From NCBI GenBank assembly GCA_020736575.1, contig JAGPYM010000004.1, forward strand, positions 2,232,001-2,296,000: 64,000 nt of DNA. The letters run 5' to 3'. This stretch comes from Thelonectria olida. Its lineage: Eukaryota > Ascomycota > Sordariomycetes > Hypocreales > Nectriaceae. Of the stretch, positions 33,474-46,700 are shown in pieces. Each line of letters begins with the position of its first letter. Within the stretch, counting starts at the first letter, position 1. The position numbers and the translations under genes were made by a program. The notes under the pieces were generated by a model. It was given only the letters and a program-made list of their open reading frames with translations. It did no database searches and was not told the origin of the DNA.

Positions 33474-35524
33474 TTGCTCATCAAGGGTGTGCGAAACGCG
33501 TGCATGTGCTTGATGGAGGGTCGCCTGCTAATGATTATGCTATGCGCACCTTATTACTGCTACGACGCAACGGATTCGCCGTACCTTGCAGCGTAGTATT
33601 CACGCACTCTTCGGTCGTGTGCGTGTAGGGCTTCTCAGTGGATGATGAGGGAGCCCGTGTGCGCTGAGCATGATGATTCGGCTGGGATATCCGCAAGGGG
33701 ACGAAGACGCGAAGATGGAGACTGGAACTATCCTCAGACGGGGAGTAGAGGGATGAGTGGAGGAGAGAGGAGGATGAGGAGAGGAGAGGAGAGGACATGG
33801 TGAAACGAAGCGAGGATGAGGATGGGGTTGAATAGTGGGTTGATTCTTCAAGGCCCCTTGCTGGACGAAACAATGCAAATGGATGAGTGAGTTTTGCCTC
33901 GAGATGCCTGCCGACGAAGGGAAAGATATCAGACGAAGAGAAGGAACAGCCAATATATCGGGGCAACTATCCTCATGTGCCAACTAAGGGAACCCAGAGC
34001 CTCGTCCCTGGGAGAGTTACCGTTCCCGTCCATGTGCAGGTCTTGGGACGTCTGAGGTCTGTTCCGTACGACAAACAACGCTTTGATGGCATCCAAATTG
34101 CCGACCACATCCATGCCACAGCTCTCAATGTGAATGAGGGAGCATGGAAGCCCCTGGCTTGTTGTCGAGAGCGGCCATGCCGTTTCTGGCTGCTCAAGAG
34201 TCAAGCCTGTGTCCTCCACTGTAAAGCGGGAGAAACGTGGTTTCATCATGTCGAGTAACGCCACCTAAGAAGACGAGAGACGAAAATAACTTGCCCCATG
34301 TTTGTCATGCCCTTTTCTTCACGGCATTAACTATCGACGGGAAAGCAAGGTCCTGGCATCAAGCCAGCAAAAGAGCGACCTCTCTCAAACAATGTTTCCC
34401 ATGACCCGTACAAAGCAGTATATACGACGAGTCAGGGTCGCCAGAGAAGGCCGCATGGCATCCAAGGGCGCCATAGTTGATCAAGGGACAGGGTCAAGGG
34501 CATGAACAGGGAAGATCCCCCCTCTCGTTTCCAATCGTCCATTTCCCTTTCTCATTTCTAGACGTGCGTTTCGCCTGAAGGGCAGCGTCTACTCTAGATG
34601 AAACAGCCAAGCAGAGAGACAGTACGCTCGTCAATGCTCAGGATATCACTGAGTGTGTGGCAAGACGAGGCTGCAGGCACATCCAAGAAGAAAGGTAATT
34701 ACCGTATTTTGTTTGTACGTAGTATGTCTTCGTAGTACCACTAAAGCAAGGGGTACGACAAGCGTGTATGCAGCCGGTAAGCCTGCCGAACCTGCATGAA
34801 AGCAAAATACCCGCAGGAAGAGGAGGAGAAAGTGAGAAGATGGGGAGACAGACACAGGGACACAGGAAGGGGAGCCATTCAGAGACGGCCACGCAGAGGA
34901 GCAAGGGTTTAAAAATACGAACGAACGCGTTTTGTTTACAACGACTATGACGAAAGAACCGAAACCTGGAAGAGGGGATGATGATGATGAGAAATGTCTC
35001 GTGTTGGAGGAATTGTATCACTATCCATCGGCAAAGGGCATGAGCATGATACGGCAATAAACGACGGGACAGCACCGGCTGGTATTAGCGCTACAGGGCT
35101 ACGAGCCTATCGTGTTGGAGATATCCAGGTCGGCTGTTGAAGAACGGCTCCCTCTTCGATCTCATCCCATATTTTAGTTAATTTAGCTGATGACAGATAC
35201 GACCAACTGCTAACTAGCTGCTAGACTACCAAACATTCACGATGACCTACTGTGCCTAGCCCAAGTAACGTAGCAAATAACTCAGACGGCGACCCCTTTC
35301 TCACGCAGAGGGCCAAGCAGTGACGAGAAGAGGGCATTGAGAGACGGAATGACAGGTGGCAGAGGGTCTAACTATGTATGACTTGGACAAGTCGCAAGAG
35401 ATGAGGCAGTGCACGGCGGCGGGAGAAATTCAAATGTCAGATTCCCGATGTAAGCCTGAGAATCTGACACTTCGTTGCGTGCCCTGCCTCGTCTGTCTAT
35501 GCCGGCGGTGAGCCCGAATGTCTT

Positions 35525-35564
35525 GCTCACAAGCCAGTTGTCTCGCTCACAAGCCAGTTGTCTC
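35525..35564. repeat. Perfect tandem duplication of a 20-nt unit
   Basis: The unit GCTCACAAGCCAGTTGTCTC occurs twice in direct succession, followed by G. It looks like a recent slippage or repair duplication in non-coding DNA. Confidence 0.9.
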
Positions 35565-35735
35565 GGTAGCTCTCCTGACAGCGATGCCCAGAGAATAGAA
35601 CTCTAAGAAGGTCCCAACGAATTCGGCAATTCATGCTAACTGGGAGGGAGGGAACCATTGTCGTTGGAGATGACACATGCCACAAGCCTCTCTCCTCGAG
35701 CCAGCGGCCGCCTCAAGCGCCAGGTTCCAGATCTC

Positions 35736-35758
35736 GGGGGGGGGGGGGGGGGGGGGGG
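35736..35758. repeat. Poly(G) tract, 23 nt
   Basis: An uninterrupted run of 23 G on the + strand. Such a run can form a G-quadruplex and is also prone to sequencing-length error, so its exact length is uncertain. Confidence 0.85.
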
Positions 35759-38369
35759 CATTTCGATGCTCGAGCGCCCGGCTATAATTTGGGGGGAGGG
35801 AAAGGCACATGCAGGTGGCCGCTCGGTTCTTTAGCCTCACGGCCCTTAGAAATTGGTCTTTAATTGCTGGCTAGGTACCATGTTGCAATGGCTGGGCTTT
35901 TGAAGGGGCCGGGAGATCAACAAAGCATGGGGGTATCGAAAGAAGACACTGCTTTTGCTTGCTCCTAGCGTACTATGTAGTAGATCCAGAACAAAGGAAA
36001 GAAAAAAGAGCAGGCGAGAAGAGCGACTAATTGAAGAAGGGTTCGTGTGGGTGACGAGCGCGTTGAGGACGTGACACCGCCATTCCTCCACCGAGGGAGG
36101 ACGAAGGGGAAGGGAATACCATCACCAACCTCGAGCATTATCTGGTTCACCAGGTATTTAGTAGGTGTTCGACACTGCTGCCCAACCCCCAGGAGCATCT
36201 GAGAGGGAAACACAATCACCTCACTCCGATCACCCTCCAGCAACAATGCACAGTCGACTTACAACGAGGAGGAGGCGGGCGGGTTCCACTGTTGGTGCTT
36301 CCCCCAGAGACCATCGCAATCCAGGAGAAGCGGACTCCACCGCGAACTTGGCTGAGGATGCACGCTAGGGAGATGGGCTAGGTAAGGGGCGGGCTATCAC
36401 AGCTTGTTGAAATCAGGGACGTGGAGCGGTTTGCAGCCGTGGTGTCGATGGGATCGTTGACTGCCAGTTGCGTGGATCTCGTTCTCCCCGTCACAGCTTA
36501 TTCGTCTACGAGAGCCACACTTTGCAGCTCGCAAAGCCCTGCCATTGCCATCCTCGTAGAGCCAGGGGGCCTGGAGGAAGAGGACGACGACGAGGAGGCT
36601 ACCGTGAGCCACAAGGCCAGGCATACGTGTGTGGAGATGGTAATTAGCATTCCAGAACACCAAAATGACGCCCGTGAACCGTGCGATGAATCATCCGCGA
36701 ACGGTATTTATACGAAGTTGATACGAATAGGTGATGGCCTCGTTTCTGTCTCTCATCCGGTTTTCAATATCAGGGAACAGACGTGAATTGCCCAAAGAAG
36801 AAAATAAAAATAAAAAGCAACAAAAAGGGGACTCAAAACCCCAAGTCACTTCAAAATCTCTAGCGTCGACGGGGTGTCGTGGGTAGGGGTGTGTGTCTTT
36901 TTTTAGCGAAGCCATCCATGAGGAAAATGTCTTGGGAGGGGGGCTTGCTTCTTCCATGCCATCCATCCGCTGTAACGCAACAGCCCTGCCAGCAGCAGCT
37001 CCTATGTATGGATTTGCAGATGAGCGTGAAGTACCTACCTATCCTTGATACAACAGAAGAAGGCTGGGCTGTCAGTGGATAATAAGGGAGTGTCCGAGAT
37101 GTGCTTCCAAGGAGCGCTGGTGGGCACACGAATACACCGGTAATAAAACAACCTAACTCACGAGTGGGATAGTTGAGACATCAATTCGTAGGAGCATGTT
37201 CATTTCCATTTCGTGGGTGGTGCGCTTGTTTTCCCCCTCTCAAGCCAAGTCCCCTCTTCCTCCCGCTCCCCCCCCCCCTAGCTACTTGCTGCTAGGGACT
37301 CGAGGTAGTCAACGTACTACGTACCTAGTAGGAGGCCCCGAGGAATACTCTAGGTACCCAGGTACTATTTCGCACGTCCTCATCCTCCAAAACCTCCTGG
37401 TGCTTGTTGTTGGTCTTCCATGTTCATCCCGTCCCTCCTCCCCCTCGATTCACGCCTCCTCCGTTCCCGATTCCATTCCTCATCTCTGGACACTTTTTGT
37501 CTCTTCTCCTTGCGTCGACCTTCTTTCACTTGGTTGGAGCATCAACAGTTCTCCCATCCCCCAGCCCTCCACCATCTCCCCGGGCAGTCCTCTTGTATCC
37601 TCCACCTCCACCGCCACACGCATACCACCACCCACCCGCCCACACATCCACTGCACCTAACTACCTACACTAGGTACGGCACCCACGCACGTCTCGCCGC
37701 CATCTTACTCCATCGACATTTCTCTCTCCTCCAGCAGAGCTGTGGTATTCCAAACTACCTCGCCTCTATCTTCTCTCTCTTTCCCTCCCCATCTACATAT
37801 CTGTCTTTTTCTTCGTCAGCCCTGCACGCTCTCGTACACACGGCAGGCCGACAAGCTTCACGCCGCCCCTCCTTGCACACACACGCGCGCACAGCGTTCC
37901 CCTGGTCACGTTCCACGGGCCCAGGAGTCCTGGACCCTCGTCCTCATCAAACCCTCCACCCACCCCCTGGCCTGACCTGGCCCGGCCAGCCTTCTGCTGC
38001 TCCCATCTCGTCGGTCGTTGCCCTCGAGCAATACCTGCCCAGTTGCAGCATCCCGAGACCCTCGGCCGCCAAACCTCCGACAATCCTTCACTTCAGCTTC
38101 TCGACACCGTCACTCGGTCGATCGATTTGTCGCCGCTCGCTCGCTCGCTCTCCCCTTCGCTTTCAACCTCGATCCCCGACCGAATACTATCACCATCTTC
38201 CGTCTCGTCCATGACGGTGGCTCGATAGCTGCGTCCACTTGCCTGCTTCCTTGAGGCTGCGGCACCCTCCTTCATGACCGTCGACGACTCCACGAACGCC
38301 ATATCTCGTTGATTTGACTCGCCCTCAGAGAGGTCGAGTTCCGCCTTTGCTATAAAACGACTGCCCAAC

Positions 38370-41300
38370 ATGACTACCATTGTGGATGACTACCTCGACG
38401 GTCACATAGACAATGAGACCGATGATGTCTTCCCTTGCAAGGGATGTGGAGAGGTGCGTTGACCGTCTCTTGTTTCCTAATACCCCACCTACTGACATGC
38501 ATCATGTGCAGATACTAGAGGAAGGAAAAGCATTTGAACTTGGTATGTACACGCAACCAGTGCTTGTTCGGTTGTCAAGTTGCTTTTTTGATGCTTGGCC
38601 GCATTGCGAGACATATCGTCTCAAAGAGCTATCAGGACCTACCTTGGGTGACACGTCGAAACGGCGAGCTGACTTCATCAATAGCCGGTAACAGATGGCA
38701 TCTCGATTGCTTCCGATGCAACACTTGCAGCACCCTGCTAGACTCTGATGCCAACCTCCTTCTCCTCGGCGATGGCTCTCTCATCTGCAACAACTGCACA
38801 TACAGCTGCAGTGCCTGCGGAAACAAGATCGAAGACTTGGCTATCCTTACGGGGGACCAGGCATTTTGTGCCACCTGTTTCCGTTGTCGAAACTGCAAAC
38901 GCAAGATTGAGAACCTCCGATATGCGAGGACCTCTCAAGGGATATTTTGCATGAACTGCCATGAGACTCTAATGGCAAGACGCAGGAAGAAATCTAAAGC
39001 AGCAGCAGCAGCTAAAGCAAGAGAAAAAGAACACTCGCCCATGATCACCGAGAAGTCTCTCCCAGCTCTCCCTCCAAACGCCATTCCTCCAAACGCCTTT
39101 TCCAATGACCGCGTCGATCCCGACTCCGACACTGCCACCGAACTGTCCCCGCGGCCGCGGACTGCCCACGACCGGCACGAATCAACGTCTCGAAGCAATT
39201 CAAGGCCCTCCCGCTCACCAGAGCGAAAACCCGAGGGCCTGGGCCTGCCAGCATCGACATATCGAAGCAATCGAAACTCAACCATTGTCTCGCGGCCCGA
39301 GAACGGTTCTGGCGATGGCAGCGATAGCTTTTTCATATCCGTGGCACTGGATCCTAGCCCAGGCCCAACCCCTCGATCAACAACCGAGAGCGTTTCCGAG
39401 TCTGTCGGGAAGAAGGACAAGGACTACTTCAACGCCAAGACACCTCAATCAGAAAAGCGTCCTGAGCCTCACACGACTCCTCATATCGCGTTTCAGGAGA
39501 AGGGCCGCCAGCCATCCTCGACTTCGTACGATGAGACGCCTCCCAAGCCTCCAACGAGAAAACTATCCAAGTCTTCGCGAACGGACTCGAACCGCCGCTC
39601 CCCCGCGCCTGTTGTTGATGAAAGGCCCCCAAAGTCTGCTGCTCGTCGCCAGAACACCGGGGAAGACTTCAAGCTCCAGGATGCGCCCAAGACGAAAAAG
39701 ATGATGTCGAGGAGCAGCTCTCAATCTTCCGGTCGCCCTGCCGAGAACAACACTGCAACTAACAACGGAGCTGGACGAAAGGATAACTATGGCGGTCTAG
39801 GACACTCAGACACCAATGTCACCACTCCACCATCGCGGACGTCTCTCGAGTCCAGACAGCTCGATGAGGAGGAGCTACGTGCCTCCATGGACTCCTCGAC
39901 GAGGACTTCTTCTCGACCGGAGAACGCCAAACCCATCTCTCGGAAAGAGGTTCCAGCCACCACGCCAAGGACTAACAGTGGCAACGGTATGTATATTCAA
40001 CGTATTGAGTTTGCGGCATCTTTACTGACAACTCACACAGTCAACACAGTCAATGGAAAGACGAGGCAACCCGCCAGACAGGAGACGGCTGACGATGTGC
40101 CCGTACGAGGAACTCCTTCGCGCCCTAATGCCCAAGAGCAGACCAAGAAGGGTGACAACTACACGCAGCCTCGAACTGCCCCCGCCCCTCCAGCTACCAA
40201 GAGCCATCCTGCCGGGAAGGAATCAAGCAACGCGAAGGACGGATCAGGCTCTCCCAAGGTCTCACCGAAGCTGCCAAGGTGGAGTAGTGGTGGTGACTTC
40301 AGCATGGACGAAGATATGGCCAGGATCTTGGGCACTGACGAGGGATCCACCTCAATTCTGCGTCGTGTCTCTAATGCCGTCAGGCATGGCCGCACCAACA
40401 GTGTCGAATCGCCTATTCAAAACCCCGTGAGGGCTGGTCATGCCCGAAGCATCAGCGAGACGACCCGTGCAACTGGATCTCCTCGATGGCCCCGAACACC
40501 AGGTGCTGAGGAGTTTGCTCAAGCCCAGGAGATCAGCAGCCCCGTGTCCCTTACGACTGGAGATGACCCTGCGTTCCTCAAGCGACAGCTGCGCAATTCT
40601 GAGAATCGTGTTGCCGAGCTCGAGAGACAATTCACCACGGAAAAGGATTTGAAGAACCTGAACAAGAAGCTCCTCGAGAAGCGGAAGACGGTGTCGGTGC
40701 TGGATACCCAGACTGAGATTATGATTCGACAGCTCGAGGTCCTCGCCGGATACGTTGAGAAAGCAAAGGAAACCAAGACACCTGTCGATCCCCGTGATCT
40801 CGAGGAGTCTGCGCTGAAGGAGTTTGTTCAGAAGCTCGAGAAGCTCAAGATTGCCATGTCTGCCGGGATTGAGCAGTTGCATGAGGAGCGTGATCAATTG
40901 ATTGAGGAGAAGAACCAGGCTGTCGCCGACCGAGAACGCGCACTCCTCGAGTTCGAGCAGCTGTCCTCGAAGAACGCCCAGCTTGCGGATATGAACAACG
41001 ATCTTACGCATCAAATTCAAGAGCGATTCAAGTCACACATCGGTAGCGACGGCAAGGCGCCAAGCGGCCTGGGCATCTACGGCCAGAGCAGTAGAATGAA
41101 TAGTTCGTCGCTGGCCCTCGATCAAGCTAGTATGACGACGGGGGCCACTTTGGTGCCTGGTGAGGATGATGCCATTGTGGAAGCCGGTCCAACTGTGGTC
41201 CAAGTCCGCAAGGGTCAAGCCAAGAAGTTCAACTGGAAGAAGGGGTCCAAGGGTCTGGCTCAGGTGGCCAGGGGCGTCAACAAGGCCGTCGTTGCTTTCC

Positions 41301-42258
41301 AGAACGACCGTGAGCGTCAGCAGCATCAAGGTGGTCTGACAGGCGATAATATTGGCATGCCCTACAACATGACAATGGCCAACGAACCCATGCCTACGAC
41401 CGTCATCAACGGATCGAACGGACACGGCAATGTGGGCATGGGCGGTCGACAACAACAAATTAATCAAGAACGACAGGGCTTCGGCTTCTTCGGCAAGAAG
41501 AACACCATGCCCAGGTCTGGTTCCGGCGGCAATGTCAACAACTCAATCCCGGTTGAACCCCCGAATGTTCTCTTTGGATCAGACTTGACTGAAAGATCTG
41601 ATTACGAGCGTCGACAGATCCCCAGTGTGGTCACCCGATGTATCGAGGAGGTCGAGCTTAGAGGCGTGGACCAAGAGGGTATCTATCGAAAGACGGGTGG
41701 CAATTCTCAAGTCAACATTATCAAGGATGGCTTCAGCAAGGATGAGAACTACGACATTTCGGACCCTGATCTGGATATTACCGCCGTCACCAGTGTTTTG
41801 AAGCAGTATTTTAGAAAGCTGCCCATTCCCCTCCTCACCTTTGAGGTCTATGAACGCGTCCTAGAGTCAACTGGTAAGTGGAACGTAATGATTTGGCCGA
41901 GATCTATACTGACAATTCTCAGCAATCGTGGATGAGACAGAACGATGCTCTCACTTGAGCAAAGCGTTTGCTACCATGCCCCAGAGACATCGGGATTGTC
42001 TTGAGTTCCTCATGTTCCATCTAGCTCGCGTTGCAAAGCGTGAGCCTGAGAACTTGGTAAGCCAGCATTTTGAACTCATTACAGTTGTCTCTGTTACTGA
42101 CTTAAGGGTAGATGTCTCCCAAGAACTTGGCCGTTGTTTTTGCACCCACCATCATGCGAGACCCAAGTATCGAGCGTGAGATGACAGACATGCACGCCAA
42201 GAACATTGCGATTCAGTTCGTCATTGAAAACAGTCATACCATTTTTGAAGATGCTTAA
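38370..42258 (+). CDS. LIM-domain Rho GTPase-activating protein (Rga1/Rga2 type)
   Basis: Six exons are inferred: 38370-38453, 38512-38542, 38685-39986, 40041-41873, 41923-42056 and 42112-42258, giving 1176 residues. LIM1 spans C23-C76 and LIM2 C80-C130; LIM2 has cysteine (C100) where histidine is usual. A long serine/proline-rich linker follows. A coiled coil lies near 650-800 (LKRQLRNSENRVAELERQF). The RhoGAP domain occupies the last 200 residues, with the arginine finger R1022 in EGIYRKTGG. The next block, MSPKNLAVVFAPTIM, is the other GAP hallmark. Such proteins inactivate Rho/Cdc42-type GTPases at growth sites and shape hyphal polarity. Two LIM domains point to the Rga1/Rga2 type rather than Lrg1. 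Intron 3 (39987-40040) is 54 nt with no stop, so retention would add 18 residues. Confidence 0.93.
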
Positions 42259-43717
42259 GCACATGCATCGATGAGACGAAGTTGCGTTTGGATTCCTCAC
42301 CTAGGATCCTATGATCTTTCAGTTAAAAGCTCGCGAGCTTTGTCCTCCTGCGATGTTCACGGGCCATTTCTCTGATGTAGCGCCTTGGATTTGAAAACAA
42401 TCCTTTTCAATTCGAAGAGTGCCCTTTGACGCACACTTGGGGCGTTTGTTTAGGACATATAATGATATCCTCTTCGTTTATTTTGGACGCCGTTTTTTCT
42501 TTTACTTTTCTACCTGTGTAGAACAGGCGGCAGACTAGGGTTGCCAAGGAAAGGGGATATGGGGGCGGTATTGGTTATGTACGTTGTCACTGTTTTTGTG
42601 CTGTAAGGGTTCTTCTTTTTACTTGACGAAATTGGGTGCATCATTGTCGTGTTAGCACTTTTGGCGCAACTCGAGCTGGAGGCTTTCTCTTTTTCCCATG
42701 CACCTGTTGAAACACCCTTTCTCACTCTTGAATGTTGCCCAGAGGTTTGCTCTGGGGCGATGAAAACACCAAGAATGGCCAGGAAATCTACTTGAGACGT
42801 TTGTTTGCTCTTTCTTTGGGAGCTGTTCTCCTCTTCCTCCGCACTTCATATCCTCTCTCCCCGCCAAACATTCGTTTACGTCGGTCGCTTTTTGCTCGTT
42901 GGATCGGTGAAGGGTATCTCTCGGCGGGTGAGAGAACATTGTATGAATGAGTATGGAATTTTGTAACTGGGCCTACCTATGTCCTTTCCCCCCTTGGCTT
43001 TTGTTCAGAAAAAGATGTGTTTGTTTAGTTAGTTAGGATGAGCGAGCGTGAAGATGAAATGATGATGAGTTTGGAACCGAGTATGTGTGTCTTTGAAAAA
43101 CTGAAACAATGTTACAATATGTCTAGTTATGTACCTTATGTGTCTGGTTCGGACTATGTCTTATGAGCACCTATGTACCTACCCTATCAATTCACCGTCT
43201 ATACATTGCAACTGGGTGACTATACAGGCTAACGAGAACTACCATACCAAGGCATGAATGCTCATGAGTGAGAGGGTTTCTAGATTGAATTACAAATGCT
43301 AATGCTACATACAGGTACACATGTGGTTTCCTTCCTGAAGGACGATAATAGGACGTATCTTGCAACAAGCTGAAACAGGACACAAGAAGAGAAGAAGCCA
43401 GAACAGAAGAAGGCTTCGTATGTAGCCCAGACAGTCCCAAGAAGTGATGGATGTAGGACCAGCTTGGAGAAGGCCGAAATTCTTTGTTCTACAGTCCCCT
43501 ATGGCCTTTACAAAAATAGAACGAGGGCAACCAGAAAGTGAAATATCAAAAATCAAAAGCAGACAGTCCAGACGTCCGTCCTCCCTCCCATTCCATTCCA
43601 AACTCCGCTATTCAACGCCCATGCACTTAAGCTTTTGCCGTGTTGTTGACTCGGTATTACTTTTTGACGCCGATGCTACACATACACTTCGCTCGCTTTC
43701 TGCCAGATACACCTCTC
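42259..43717. other. Convergent intergenic region, no gene seen
   Basis: This 1.5-kb spacer lies between the stops of the LIM-RhoGAP and STU1 genes. It contains several ACCTATGT/TACCTACC motifs at 42970-43185 and short overlapping frames only. It should hold both 3' UTRs. Confidence 0.5.
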
Positions 43718-46700
43718 TTAAACAACGGAAACGGAGCCCTGCTCGCGCTGCCGCTTGACAATGTAGTAGGTGATAAGGCTCTTGGGGTCGTCTCTGACAT
43801 CCTTGAGAGCATCCCAGAAGGCTCCCTCACCCACGCGCGCGTGAAGGGCGACGCAGAGCTGGACGGCATCCATGCGGACCCCCGAGTCAGCCGAGTTGAG
43901 ACATCGACTGGCAAGGGCAGCGAGCTGGTTGAGCTCAGAGCCAGCAGGTACGAATTCGGGTCGCCTGTCAAGCATTGCTCGGAGGACGTGCAGTCCAGTG
44001 CTGAGAATGCGACTGTCCTCAGCCGCGGCATCGTCACAAGCCTCGAGGCGCTTAGTCAAGACGACAACAATCTCGGAGCCGTCACCAATGGTAACTAGCT
44101 CGTCGGCCAGGACCTCGAGGCCGCTGACGATGTGAGCCCGAGTCTCATAAGCAGCTCGCGTCTCGAGGATGGATTCGAGACCCTTGGACACGTGAGGCTG
44201 GAAGTTGTCACGTTCCTTGCGGAGCAGAAGTTTGATAGTGGCCAGGATCTGAGCCTTGACATCCTGGGCCTTCTCGGGCGCGACACTAGGCAGGGGGTCT
44301 TCGAGATACTGGAATAGGCCAATCAGGAGAGCCTCGAACTTGTCGTCCGTGAACACCCCCTTGCTCTCGCGGACAAGAGACTGCAGCTTGCGGAACCCGT
44401 GGACGTCGAGGGTTCGAGACTTGATCCTCGCAATGCCGCTATCCAACAGCCGCAAGCTCTGCCGGGACTTTTCGGGCGAATCTAAAGCGACTTCGGCCGA
44501 CAGAGATTGTCCGTTTGCACTAGGCGGGATGACTGCATCGGCGTTCACAGGCTTTTCCTCCAAGACAGGGATGATCATGGTCGGCACAGGAGTAGTCTGT
44601 GGCTCATCGGTAAAGGGATCTTCGTACACTTTCAGGCTCGAGGCAGGGGTTCCAGGAGCTGACGCAGGCACGGGCACAGACTCGGGCGCAGGCTCATTCA
44701 CAGTAGGTTGAGGTTGATCTTCTGGGGGCGGAGAGACGGTCAACTTGGCCATGGGCGGGACTACAAGCGTGAAATCCTCATTTGCCCTTGATGGGCTGCT
44801 TAAGGGCAGCAAGGCAGAATGAGATTGCTTCAACTTGGTCGGGCTCACTCGAGGCGACGCAGCATGCTTAGTGGCAGATCGCGGACCCGTGGGCGAGGGC
44901 AAGCTAGACTCGCTAGCATGAGACTGGTGTCCAGGGCGCGATCGAGGACCCGTCCTTCTAGGAGTGGTATCTTTCTGCCTTGGGGTCACATTTTTGGATC
45001 TGGTGCTCTCTGGGCTTCCAGCTTCAGCCGATGATGGGCCTCCTCGCACAGAATAGGGACCTGCTGTCGCAGGACGGGCTGGGATGTCCGGACGCTTTCT
45101 CGTAGGCCGCATTGGGGCCCCTGACATTCCGCCGGTGTTCCCAGACATGGTTGACTCCGGGCGGGTTCGAGTTGCGGGCTTGTGTGTGGTAGTTGTCGAA
45201 GTTGTGGCACCTGAAGTCGTCTTCACAGGAGAGAAGTGAGACATGGCAGATCCAGGTCGAGCAGGTATGTTCTTGGCTGCAAGATTGGCCTTCCTCTGCG
45301 CCAGCATGGCTTCCCTTAGGCTGGGCTTGCTCGGCCCCATTGTGCTCTTGGACAGTCCAAGGCCCGGACGAACAACTGGTTCTCCCTTCTTAGGTGAGTT
45401 TGGGTTATTCGGATCCTTGTTTAGCAGCTTCTGGGCTGTTCCGTCGAGATCCGCCATGATCCTAGCTCTCGTTAGCCAACCACCAAATCCAGAGAGAATG
45501 CAAAGACTTACGCATCTGCTCGCGCGGGCCAGACTCCCCAGAAGGCCCAGTATGCTGATCGCATCTTCTCTCTCACAGCCGGGTTGGCGTCACCCAGACC
45601 TTTCTTGATGCACTTCTCCATCAAATCAACACCACCCGTGTGCTCAATGTGGCCCTTATGCTGAGCCTCCTTTTTCAAAATGGTCTTCAGCCAATCAGTG
45701 GCATAAGTCCTTGGGGCGACATTCTTGTCCTGACAGGCACCCCAGATGTGCTGCATGAGCCGAGGCGTATACGATACCCTGCTCAGAATTGTGTCGACGG
45801 TGACGTTAGCCAGTTGGGAGCTAATCTTCTTCGTGCCGGCAGAAAGCTTGATGAAAGTCTGCATCAAAAGCTCAACCATCGGGTCCATGGCAGGGCCAAA
45901 GGTAGCCGCAATGTCCTGTACCAAGGCACAGCCCTCCTTTGACAAGCTTGTTCGCAACGAGGTAACAGCCTTGATGATACCATCAAGCATACTCCTTAGC
46001 CCGGAAAGGAAGGTCTCGGCGAAATCGTTAGGGGCGTTGCCGACGTTGAGTCGTCGCAGTTTGCCCATATATTGCTCTCTCTTCAGCCAGTTCTGTTCGG
46101 TCTCTCTGCCTTCGAAGAACCACGCCATTTCCTTAAAGATGTCATCGAGTTCTCGGTTCGTATTAACAAAGATGGGTGAGAGGTTTTCGGGGTTGCTGTC
46201 TATGCTAGGGGTCATCGGACGCTCTTGGGAGATGGAAGAAACACTGGCTGAAAGCACTGGACGGGGTGGTGGTGCCGCATCAGCTGCGGGCGTCTTGGGG
46301 CGATCGGATGGAGGAGCGATTTCCTTGATAATTGCCTGCTCGATAGCAGGTCGAACCTTGAAATTCTTGAGCTGTCTTTTGAGGTCAGACTTGGCAGGAT
46401 TAGGCGCATTCCTAGGGAGGGTCAGCTGTTTTCTCCCAAGCAACCCCATAAGCAATCAGCAGAACTTACCTGAAGAGCTCAATAACGGTGCTCTTGGCGG
46501 CATCGCGCACCATACCGTCTGCATCTTCGAGAAGCTCCATCAGAGTAGGGACGTAGGCGCGGAAAGGTAGGCTCTGCTCTTTGTGCATCTATGCAACGCT
46601 CAGCATGTATACTCGACTTGAGGGGCAGCTCTCAGTAGATCTCTGGCATACCTGTAGCAGCCAAGCTAGAGCAGTCTCCTTGGCCCTGGGGTTCTTTCCA

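Larger units (their letters stand above)
31527..38369. other. 6.8-kb intergenic region, no convincing gene
   Basis: This is the longest gene-free stretch. It contains a T30 run (33443-33472), a G23 run (35736-35758) and a tandem 20-mer (35525-35564), listed separately. Open frames are many but short, overlapping and without motifs. From about 37200 to 38369 the + strand is strongly C/T-rich, as in promoters and long leaders of fungal signalling genes, so at least the last kilobase probably belongs to the LIM-RhoGAP gene. A small multi-exon gene or a non-coding RNA could be hidden here. Confidence 0.5.

Noticed and set aside
37420..38214. 264-codon + strand frame upstream of the LIM-RhoGAP gene
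   Set aside because: It is C/T-rich leader DNA giving a P/S/H/L-rich low-complexity product; several frames are open together.
40352..41020. 222-codon leucine-rich frame on the - strand opposite the LIM-RhoGAP gene
   Set aside because: The leucine richness is the complement of the coiled-coil E/K/Q codons on the + strand.
45746..46570. 274-codon open frame on the + strand opposite STU1
   Set aside because: It runs antisense through two STU1 exons and an intron and matches no family.
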